Shown here: in pieces, positions 7,516 to 13,361 of the stretch
Position numbering within the stretch: the first letter of the stretch is position 1
Layout of the letters: each line of letters starts with the position of its first letter
Source: JAHEFT01 sp964443145
GTDB lineage: Bacteria > Pseudomonadota > Gammaproteobacteria > Xanthomonadales > SZUA-36
Direction of reading: 5' to 3'
Assembly (NCBI GenBank): GCA_964443145.1
Contig: CAYUBS010000042.1
Span: forward strand, 1 to 21,164
Length of the DNA stretch: 21,164 bases
Translations under genes and position numbers: made by a program
Notes under the pieces: generated by a model
The model's input: the letters and a program-made list of their open reading frames with translations, nothing else
Databases searched by the model: none
Told to the model about the DNA's origin: nothing

Positions 7516-8667
7516 ATGAAATATCTTTACCTGGTCTGGAGCAATCTGAAGCGTAAGAAAATACGCACGATACTGACGCTTTTATCGATCATGATCGCGT
7601 TCCTGCTGTTCGGTTATCTCGGCGCCATCAAGCAGGGTTTTAGCCAGGGCATTGATGTGGCGGGTGTTGATCGCCTGATTGTCAGGCACAAGGTTTCTAT
7701 CATCCAGTTGATCCCGCAGTCCTATGAATCGCGCATTGAGCAGGTAGACGGGGTGATCGATGCAGTGCACCAGACCTGGTTTGGCGGCATTTACCAGAAG
7801 CCCAGTAATTTTTTCGCCCAGATGCCGGTGAATCCGCGTCAATACCTGGACATGTATCCAGAGTTTTTGCTCAGCGACGAAGAACGGGAAGCCTGGTTCA
7901 GCACCCGAACCGGGGCGATTGCCGGCCGTGCTACCGCTGACAAATTTGGCTGGAAAGTGGGTGACCGGATACCGATCAACGCCACTGTCTGGACACGTAA
8001 GGGTGGCGAGCGGACCTGGGAATTTGACCTGGTCGGAATCTATGAAGGCGCTGAAAAGGGCACTGATACAACCCAGTTTCTATTTCGTTATGATTTCTTC
8101 GACGAGTCACGCCAATTCGGCCAGGGCCAGGTCGGCTGGTACACGGTTCGTGTGGCTGATCCCGACCGGGCGGCACAAACAGCAGAGGCCATCGACGCTC
8201 AGTTCGCCAATTCACCTGCTGAAACCAGGGCAGAGCCGGAGGGCGCTTTCCTGCAGGCCTTTGCAAACCAGATTGGTGATATCGGCTTCATCATGATGTC
8301 GATTATTGCGGCCGTATTTTTCACCATTCTGCTGGTCGCCGGTAACACCATGGCCTATGCGGTCAGAGAGCGGACCAATGAACTGGCTGTACTGAAAGCC
8401 ATTGGCTTTACCGACACCAGTGTACTTGGCCTGGTGCTGGGTGAGTCGCTGGTGCTGACGGCACTGGGTGGCGGCCTCGGACTGGGCCTGGCGTGGCTGC
8501 TGGTTTCTGCGGGTGATCCCACTGGTGGTGCCCTGCCGGTGTTTTTCATTCCGGTGAGGTATCTGCTTAGTGGTGTGGTTTTGATCGGGCTGATGGCCCT
8601 GGTCGCTGGAATTTTGCCTGCGCTGCAGGCTCAGAGGCTCCGCATTGCGGATGCGCTCCGGAGGTAG
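7516..8667 (+). CDS. FtsX-fold ABC permease, first of a pair
   Basis: This 383-residue inner-membrane protein has MacB/LolC/DevC architecture. One N-terminal transmembrane helix (about 17-37) is followed by a large periplasmic domain (about 40-250) and three C-terminal helices (about 254-277, 302-331 and 347-370). The cytosolic RERTNELAVLKAIGFT segment (284-299), just after the second helix, is the conserved coupling region of the FtsX domain that contacts the ATPase. In this superfamily the proteins work by moving the periplasmic domain rather than by opening a classical channel. The start is set by AAGGGG at 7502-7507, about 8 bases before the ATG; an ATG at 7510 hits a stop two codons later and can be excluded. 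It differs clearly in sequence from the second permease, so the membrane part is probably a heterodimer. Confidence 0.9.
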   Translation: MKYLYLVWSNLKRKKIRTILTLLSIMIAFLLFGYLGAIKQGFSQGIDVAGVDRLIVRHKVSIIQLIPQSYESRIEQVDGVIDAVHQTWFGGIYQKPSNFFAQMPVNPRQYLDMYPEFLLSDEEREAWFSTRTGAIAGRATADKFGWKVGDRIPINATVWTRKGGERTWEFDLVGIYEGAEKGTDTTQFLFRYDFFDESRQFGQGQVGWYTVRVADPDRAAQTAEAIDAQFANSPAETRAEPEGAFLQAFANQIGDIGFIMMSIIAAVFFTILLVAGNTMAYAVRERTNELAVLKAIGFTDTSVLGLVLGESLVLTALGGGLGLGLAWLLVSAGDPTGGALPVFFIPVRYLLSGVVLIGLMALVAGILPALQAQRLRIADALRR

Positions 8668-8671
8668 GGCG

Positions 8672-9871
8672 ATGGCAGGACCCATCAACTGGATCTCTCA
8701 GATCGTTTCGGTCACGGCCTTCAATATTCGCAGCCTGCCGCAACGTATGGGCTCGTCGGCCACTGCAATCCTCGGTATTGCCGGGGTGGTGGCGGTTATG
8801 GTGGGTGTTTTGTCCATCGCACAGGGCATTCTGCAGACCATGGAGAACTCGGCGTCGGAGGATAACGTCGTTGTGCTGCGCAGCGGATCCAACACCGAGA
8901 TGATGAGTATCCTGAGCGGGGACGATGCCCGAATCATTTCTGAAGCGCCCGGTTTGGCGCGCAACGAGAGCGGCGCCATTTCCTCTCCGGAACTGTTCGT
9001 CATCATTAATCTGAATAAGCGAACGACCGGAACGGATGCGAACGTCCCTCTGCGTGGTGTCAGCAGGGCGGGGATTGAAGTACGCGATAAATTAAAAATC
9101 GTTGATGGCCGCATGTTTGAATGGGGCCTCAACGAGGTGGTTGTCGGGGTCGGCGCCTTGATCGAGTTCGAGGGTCTGGAGATTGGCTCCAAGATTACCG
9201 TAGCCCAGGAAGAATGGCCGGTGGTGGGTATCTTCGAGGCGGATGGTGGCCTGGCCGAAACTGAGATATGGGTAGATGCTTCGGTCCTGCAGCCTGCATA
9301 TCGCCGCGGTAATTCTTACCAGGCCATTTACGCCAAGCTGGAGTCGCCGGAATCATTCCAGGAGTTCAAGGATGCCCTGACCACTGACCCGCGGCTGAAC
9401 GTCAAGCCCATGCGTGAAACGGAATATTATGAATCTCAATCGGAAATGCTGTACAAACTGGTGACTGGTTTGGGGACCCTGATTGCTGTAATCATGGGGC
9501 TTGGCGCTGTTTTTGGCGCACTTAATACCATGTACACAGCGATTTCTTCACGAGCCCGGGAAATTGCCACGCTGCGGGCACTGGGTTTTAATTCCAGCCC
9601 GGTCGTCATTTCGGTCTTACTGGAATCCCTGTTGCTGGCACTGATCGGCGGTGCGATCGGCGCCCTGGCGGCCTGGGCGGTGTTTGACGGGTTCCGCGCT
9701 GCAACGCTTAATTTCACCAGTTTCAGCCAGGTCGCATTTGCTTTTGACGTCTCACCTTCCCTGTTGGTGCGGGGTATCGTCTTTGCCATGGTCATCGGCC
9801 TGATCGGTGGCTTCTTCCCTGCACTTCGGGCAGCACGCCAACCAATAGCAAGTGCTTTACGCGAACTTTGA
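8672..9871 (+). CDS. FtsX-fold ABC permease, second of a pair
   Basis: This second permease (399 residues) has the same layout: an N-terminal helix at about 29-51, a periplasmic MacB-type domain (about 55-255), and three C-terminal helices separated by the coupling segment SSRAREIATLRALGFN. It ends with PALRAARQPIASALREL, the cytosolic tail usual for the family. The frame is open from an ATG at 8645, but that start would overlap the first permease by 23 bases and has no ribosome binding site. The ATG at 8672 follows GGAGG (8660-8664) by 7 bases and is chosen. Translation should be coupled to the first permease, whose stop lies within this ribosome binding site region. It is the last gene of the export operon; no convincing intrinsic terminator follows. 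Size and pairing resemble LolC and LolE, but the neighbouring MacA-like adaptor points to an export system instead. Confidence 0.9.
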   Translation: MAGPINWISQIVSVTAFNIRSLPQRMGSSATAILGIAGVVAVMVGVLSIAQGILQTMENSASEDNVVVLRSGSNTEMMSILSGDDARIISEAPGLARNESGAISSPELFVIINLNKRTTGTDANVPLRGVSRAGIEVRDKLKIVDGRMFEWGLNEVVVGVGALIEFEGLEIGSKITVAQEEWPVVGIFEADGGLAETEIWVDASVLQPAYRRGNSYQAIYAKLESPESFQEFKDALTTDPRLNVKPMRETEYYESQSEMLYKLVTGLGTLIAVIMGLGAVFGALNTMYTAISSRAREIATLRALGFNSSPVVISVLLESLLLALIGGAIGALAAWAVFDGFRAATLNFTSFSQVAFAFDVSPSLLVRGIVFAMVIGLIGGFFPALRAARQPIASALREL

Positions 9872-9911
9872 GCCAACCGCTTGATTTAGACACACATTCA
9901 GCGCTTTTTAC

Positions 9912-9940
9912 TTGACATTTCACCTATTTTGGATTATTAC
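9912..9940 (+). promoter_or_regulatory. Sigma70-type promoter
   Basis: A perfect -35 box TTGACA (9912-9917) is separated by exactly 17 bases from TATTAC (9935-9940, four of six matches to TATAAT). The predicted transcription start is near 9947. The spacing and perfect -35 box make this the best promoter in the window. It faces the hairpin leader and small ORF described below, and lies 40 bases after the permease stop. Confidence 0.75.
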
Positions 9941-9947
9941 AGTAGCT

Positions 9948-10011
9948 ACACGATCTACCAGTCGTGTGCGATTGCACTACCAGCAATCAACGTGGATAAG
10001 GAGTGTCCACG
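9948..10011 (+). promoter_or_regulatory. Structured 5' leader with three tandem hairpins
   Basis: Three perfect 6-bp hairpins follow each other with only two bases between them. Hairpin 1 is ACACGA/TCGTGT (9948-9953 with 9962-9967, 8-base loop). Hairpin 2 is GATTGC/GCAATC (9970-9975 with 9983-9988, 7-base loop). Hairpin 3 is CGTGGA/TCCACG (9991-9996 with 10006-10011, 9-base loop). Loops 1 and 2 both carry CTACCA, each as part of a CTACCAG repeated 22 bases apart. Loop 3 holds a perfect Shine-Dalgarno AAGGAG (9998-10003). The first hairpin begins within a base or two of the predicted transcription start. This suggests a regulatory mRNA leader or a small RNA. It matches no riboswitch family I know. 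The function is inferred; the pairing is read directly. Confidence 0.55.
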
Positions 10012-10015
10012 GGAT

Positions 10016-10111
10016 ATGAATCAGGATGATTCCCAAAATGGGCAAAGGAAATGGAATCTTCCAAGCGCTATCTGCTCCAGGCAGAAATCGAATACTGGCA
10101 TGAAATGTTAA
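10016..10111 (+). CDS. Possible 31-codon leader ORF overlapping the small gene
   Basis: This frame starts at ATG 10016, 12 bases after the AAGGAG in the third hairpin loop, and ends with TAA at 10109-10111. The peptide (MNQDDSQNGQRKWNLPSAIC and on) is hydrophilic at first, then shifts to Cys/Arg/Lys without recognisable features. It overlaps the 58-codon frame in a different register. It could be a leader peptide whose translation opens the downstream start, the true N-terminus of a longer gene broken by a frameshift, or chance. A longer version from 9929 is rejected because that start lies inside the promoter. Confidence 0.25.
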   Translation: MNQDDSQNGQRKWNLPSAICSRQKSNTGMKC

Positions 10112-10227
10112 GGCTCAACAAAAGCCGTGTCAGCAAATTTAGAGAAGAAGAAATGCGTAGCTGCCTGAAGATGGCGGTGCGTGCGATGAATTCTGGCCTT
10201 ATGGTCGAATTCAAAGCCGCAGCCTGA
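10051..10227 (+). CDS. Small hypothetical protein (58 residues)
   Basis: This short frame begins ATGGAATCTTCCAAG and ends in TGA at 10225-10227. The product is charged and probably helical: YLLQAEIEYWHEMLRLNKSR is followed by VSKFREEEMRSCLKMAVRAM, with seven Met and mixed Lys/Arg/Glu, and it ends FKAAA. No signal peptide, membrane helix or known domain is seen. The in-frame stop at 10027 and the absence of other starts make 10051 the only ATG upstream of the bulk of the frame. AAAGGAA at 10044-10050 abuts the ATG, too close for ordinary Shine-Dalgarno use. Translation may instead be coupled to a 31-codon frame (10016-10111) that has the leader's AAGGAG upstream. Alternatively, a base error near 10045-10050 may split one longer gene. 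It lies downstream of a good promoter and leader, which supports it being real. Confidence 0.45.
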   Translation: MESSKRYLLQAEIEYWHEMLRLNKSRVSKFREEEMRSCLKMAVRAMNSGLMVEFKAAA

Positions 10228-10258
10228 CGTTCAGCGCGTTCTTCGTTTACAATCCCCT

Positions 10259-10283
10259 GCCGGGTTCTTCATTGAACGCCGGC
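10259..10283 (+). terminator. Possible weak terminator after the small gene
   Basis: GCCGGGTTC (10259-10267) pairs with GAAC (10274-10277) and CCGGC (10279-10283), giving a 9-bp stem with one bulged G and a 6-base loop. T-rich sequence follows, but not immediately: TTCCTGCATT comes first and the longest T run is some 20 bases on. It may be an imperfect terminator or a leader hairpin of the next gene. Confidence 0.35.
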
Positions 10284-10325
10284 TTCCTGCATTGTCTATT
10301 ATTTTTATCTTTTAGGAGTTTTGGT

Positions 10326-11081
10326 ATGCCAAGAATACTTGTGGTCCTGCTGTTGCTGATTTCCGGATTCGCTCAGGCGGATGATTTTTCCGCGGTAGAA
10401 ACGAAATTGAAAGCCGCAATGGTGGCAGATGGCCGTAGTGAAGCTGAGGTCGAGCGTGACCGCAACCGCATGCCGCTCAGGACGCTGGAGTTTTTCGGCT
10501 TACGCGATGACATGACCATCGTCGAATTGCTGCCCGGCGGCGGCTGGTATACCAAGCTTTTAGCCCCGGTGATGGCTGAAAATGGTCAGATGTATGTCGC
10601 GATCGGAACCGGTAGTGTGAAAGAGCGGGTGCTGAATCAGCCCGGATTCGATCACGTGACTGTCGTTGCAGAAGAGGCAAAGGTCTACCGTCCGGAAGGT
10701 TCCCGCACTTATGCACTGGAAATTGAGAGCCTGGGTGTAGAGGATGCCGATATCGTTTTTACCTTCCGCAACTATCATAATTTCGGCCCGGAAGGACGTG
10801 CCGCGATGAACCGCGTAGCCTTTGATGCTTTGAAGGAGGGTGGTGTTTACGCTGTGGTCGATCACACCCGTCGCCACATGGAAGATGACAATTCGGAAAA
10901 TCGCCGGCGTATGGATCCCGTGCTCGCGATCAAGGAGATCCAGGCAGCAGGTTTCGAACTGGTGGACTATTCAGACCTGCATTTCCGCCCGGATGACGAG
11001 TTGCGCTTCGAAGTGGGCCGTAAAACGGTCACCGGCAATACCGACCGCTGGACGCTGAAATTTATCAAGCCGGCTGAATAA
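10326..11081 (+). CDS. Exported SAM-methyltransferase-like protein (COG4798 type)
   Basis: This 251-residue protein has a class I methyltransferase fold and an N-terminal signal peptide. The hydrophobic core RILVVLLLLISGF is followed by the cleavage-like site AQA/DD (cut predicted after residue 18), so the mature protein should be periplasmic. Motif I is intact (VELLPGGGWYTKLL, 66-79). Other fold elements are VAIG (91-94), DIVFTFRNYHNF (142-153) and GGVYAVVDHTRR (172-183). It resembles the predicted methyltransferases grouped as COG4798, whose substrates are unknown. SAM is not known to be available in the periplasm, so either the signal peptide acts as an anchor or the fold serves another purpose. 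The frame is open from a TTG at 10272, but ATG 10326 is chosen because AGGAG (10314-10318) lies 7 bases before it and the signal peptide then starts correctly. A weak TTGAAC/TATTAT pair (10272, 10297) with 19-base spacing could be its promoter. Confidence 0.8.
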   Translation: MPRILVVLLLLISGFAQADDFSAVETKLKAAMVADGRSEAEVERDRNRMPLRTLEFFGLRDDMTIVELLPGGGWYTKLLAPVMAENGQMYVAIGTGSVKERVLNQPGFDHVTVVAEEAKVYRPEGSRTYALEIESLGVEDADIVFTFRNYHNFGPEGRAAMNRVAFDALKEGGVYAVVDHTRRHMEDDNSENRRRMDPVLAIKEIQAAGFELVDYSDLHFRPDDELRFEVGRKTVTGNTDRWTLKFIKPAE

Positions 11082-11123
11082 CCAAAGGGCGCCAAGCTGT
11101 CCCGCAACCTGGACCGGACTACG

Positions 11124-12503
11124 ATGAAATTGATGATAAATAGAGTCAACCTGGCTATCGCCTGCATTCTGTTGTTGGCGGTGACAAACATCCATGCCCA
11201 GCTGAATCACCACCCGCCGCGCATTGTGGTCTCGGAACATCCGACGGAGTTGATGTTGATCGACGGGCCACCGGCCAAAGTGCCGATCACAAGCACCGGC
11301 CTGGAGTTCGTAGTCAATACCGACTGGGACATTTTTCATGCGAAGAAAAGTGATACCTGGTACATCCTGAAGGATGGTGGCTGGCTGACGAACAATTTTC
11401 TCTCAAGTGGCGACTGGCTGATGACCACCGAGCTGCCGGGTGATTTTCTGACGCTCCAGGTAAACTCTGACTGGCCACGGGTTGCCGCGGCCATGCCACC
11501 ACGCGAACCCGATACACCCCCACTGCCCTTCATCATCAGTTATGAACCGACCGAGCTGGTGTTGGTCGATGGTAAGGTTCAACTGGAGGCCATTGGTCCG
11601 GACGGGCTGCAGTTCGTGTCCAATACGCGGAATGATCTATTCCTGCTGGATGACCATTACTACATTTTATTATCCGGCCGCTGGTTCAGTACAAAAGACT
11701 TCAAACGCCAATGGTCTTATGTCAAGAAACTGCCGGCAGCCTTTGCACATATCCCTGCCGACCACCGCAAGGCGAACGTTCTGGCCGCCGTACCCGGTAC
11801 ACCCGAGGCGCAAAAGGCCGTGGCCGAAGCCCGCAAGCCAAAAGTGGCCCGGGTCAGCGTAAAGGCTACCGATAAACTAGAGGTTCCTTACATCGGTGAG
11901 CCGAGCTTCGTGAGCATCCCGGCCACCGACCTGAGCAGGGCGGAGAACACGCCTTTCCAGGTGATCATGAACAACAATTTCTATTACCTGTGTCACGACG
12001 GCGCCTGGTACTCATCTTCCAGTCCGACAGGTCCCTGGAAAGCTGCCAGGGAAGTCCCGGAGGCCATCTACACGATTCCGCCCACAGACCCGGCGTATAA
12101 CGTCACCTTTGTCCGGATCCAGGCCTTTGACGATAGTAGTGAAGAGGTGGCCTATACCAGCGAAAGCGGGTACTACAATCGCTACTACAACGGATACACC
12201 ATGGTTTACGGTACCGGCTGGAATTATCCGGGCTATTACAACCGTTCCGCTTACTGGCGCTATCCCCATACCTATGGCTATGGTTATCGTTACGGTGCCA
12301 GGAGAGGGGGGTACTATCCCTATGGTTACGGCTACGGATACAGCCATTCGGAAACCTACAACGTAAACCGCGACTCAAAAGACTGGGAGTGGGATCTGGA
12401 TGGCAACAAGCGGCGGGTCTACAAGTATGGTCCTGCGAACCGGATCGGGTCAGGTGAGTACAAGATGCCCGATAGCGACAACTACAAAGGTGATGGAAGA
12501 TGA
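11124..12503 (+). CDS. Secreted protein with three repeated modules and a Tyr/Gly-rich tail
   Basis: This is a 459-residue exported protein of unknown function. A signal peptide (residues 1-25, ending NIHA/Q) precedes three related modules of about 65-75 residues. Module 1 (about 39-110) has HPTELMLIDG, LEFVVNTDWDIFH, WYILKDGGWLT and LPGDF. Module 2 (about 140-212) has EPTELVLVDG, LQFVSNTRNDLFL, YYILLSGRWFS, LPAAFAHIP. Module 3 (about 258-320) has GEPSFVSIPATDL, FQVIMNNNFYYL, GAWYSSSSPTGPWK, VPEAIYTIP. The pattern of an aromatic pair, a GxW turn and a closing LP or IP resembles repeats in proteins labelled carbohydrate-binding family V/XII, but binding is not shown. A Tyr/Gly/Arg-rich low-complexity region follows (about 349-411), then a charged tail. 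Its stop overlaps the start of the RND adaptor (ATGA), so it is translated with the pump operon. The ribosome binding site is weak; a second ATG lies at 11133. Confidence 0.8.
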   Translation: MKLMINRVNLAIACILLLAVTNIHAQLNHHPPRIVVSEHPTELMLIDGPPAKVPITSTGLEFVVNTDWDIFHAKKSDTWYILKDGGWLTNNFLSSGDWLMTTELPGDFLTLQVNSDWPRVAAAMPPREPDTPPLPFIISYEPTELVLVDGKVQLEAIGPDGLQFVSNTRNDLFLLDDHYYILLSGRWFSTKDFKRQWSYVKKLPAAFAHIPADHRKANVLAAVPGTPEAQKAVAEARKPKVARVSVKATDKLEVPYIGEPSFVSIPATDLSRAENTPFQVIMNNNFYYLCHDGAWYSSSSPTGPWKAAREVPEAIYTIPPTDPAYNVTFVRIQAFDDSSEEVAYTSESGYYNRYYNGYTMVYGTGWNYPGYYNRSAYWRYPHTYGYGYRYGARRGGYYPYGYGYGYSHSETYNVNRDSKDWEWDLDGNKRRVYKYGPANRIGSGEYKMPDSDNYKGDGR

Positions 12504-13354
12504 GTAAAACGGTGGCTGGTCAGCTCGCCCGTTTGCTACTGGCGCTGACACTGATCTGCCTGGTGGCCGCCTGTGACCGCAACGGTGCCGCAGAAACAGC
12601 AGCATCCGCCCCGGCGCTCAAGGTCATCGTCGCCGAGGCGGAGAGTCGCGATGTTCCGCTATTTATTGACATGGTTGGAACGACGCTGGGAACGCAGGAT
12701 GTACCCATCCGTGCGCGGCTTGAGGGATTTCTGGAATCGGTAGACTTCCAGGAAGGCACTTTCGTTAAAAAAGATGACCTGCTCTATACCATCGATGACC
12801 AGCCATTCCAGGCCAAATTGGTGGAGGCGCAGAGCCAGCTGGCAGCCGCCCAGACCAAGCTGGCCAAGTCCGTGTCTGATCTGGCCCGGATCAAACCCCT
12901 GGCCGAGATGAAGGCCGTCAGCGAACAGGANNNNNNNNNNNNNNNNNNNNNNNNNNNNNNNNNNNNNNNNNNNNNNNNNNNNNNNNNNNNNNNNNNNNNN
13001 NNNNNNNNNNNNNNNNNNNNNNNNNNNNNNTCTTTCCCAAATCCGAACCTGATTCTGTTGCCGGGCCAGTTTGCCCGGGTTCGTGCCAAGTACGAGAAGC
13101 TGGAAGGTGTCGTGGTGATTCCGCGCAAGGCCATTTCTGAATTGCAGGGTTTGTTTCGGGTATATGTCGTAGACAACAGCAACCAGGTCGTGATCAGGGA
13201 GGTTACTCTCGGACCGGACACAGGCGACGACGTCGTCGTTGAATCCGGTCTGGCCGCGGGTGAAAGCGTGATCGTAGAGGGCATACAGAAAGTGCGACCC
13301 GGCATGACGGTCGAGCCTGTTAGTGCCCAGTCCGCCTCTAACAGCCAGAAATAG
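12500..13354 (+). CDS. RND efflux periplasmic adaptor lipoprotein, interrupted by an assembly gap
   Basis: This is a MexA/AcrA-type membrane fusion protein that bridges the RND transporter and the outer-membrane channel. It has a lipoprotein signal with lipobox VAAC (Cys25). The next residue is Asp, which in enterobacteria signals retention in the inner membrane, fitting an adaptor. Before the gap, the first lipoyl half (GFLESVDFQEGTFVKKDDLLYTI) and the first hairpin helix are visible up to KAVSEQ. After it come FPNPNLILLPGQFARVRA and the membrane-proximal domain (IVEGIQKVRPGM). The second hairpin helix, second lipoyl half and most of the beta-barrel are hidden. Comparison with AcrA suggests about 150 residues are missing where 100 N codes for about 33, so the gap is underestimated; the apparent 284 residues are not the real length. 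GGAAG at 12493-12497 precedes the start, which overlaps the previous gene by 4 bases. Confidence 0.88.
   Translation: MSKTVAGQLARLLLALTLICLVAACDRNGAAETAASAPALKVIVAEAESRDVPLFIDMVGTTLGTQDVPIRARLEGFLESVDFQEGTFVKKDDLLYTIDDQPFQAKLVEAQSQLAAAQTKLAKSVSDLARIKPLAEMKAVSEQXXXXXXXXXXXXXXXXXXXXXXXXXXXXXXXXXXSFPNPNLILLPGQFARVRAKYEKLEGVVVIPRKAISELQGLFRVYVVDNSNQVVIREVTLGPDTGDDVVVESGLAAGESVIVEGIQKVRPGMTVEPVSAQSASNSQK
12931..13030. other. Assembly gap of 100 N
   Basis: Exactly 100 N residues interrupt the adaptor gene. The round number is a scaffolding placeholder rather than a measured length. The frame happens to stay open across it. Any residue or repeat inside cannot be judged. Confidence 1.
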
Positions 13355-13361
13355 TATAGGC

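Noticed and set aside
8645..8671. Earlier start of the second permease
   Set aside because: It would overlap the first permease and has no Shine-Dalgarno, while ATG 8672 has GGAGG at ideal spacing.
9929..10015. Extension of the 31-codon frame to a 60-codon gene starting at 9929
   Set aside because: That start lies between the -35 and -10 boxes of the promoter, upstream of the predicted transcription start, and has no ribosome binding site.
10272..10325. TTG start for the exported methyltransferase
   Set aside because: ATG 10326 has AGGAG 7 bases upstream and gives a normal signal peptide; the TTG start adds an odd hydrophobic extension and has no ribosome binding site.
12230..12360. Tandem DNA repeat or CRISPR-like array
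   Set aside because: The repetitiveness comes from Tyr/Gly codons of a low-complexity protein segment; there are no regular direct repeats with unique spacers.
13323..13361. GTG start of the RND transporter
   Set aside because: It lies inside the adaptor gene; family proteins begin at the equivalent of ATG 13362.
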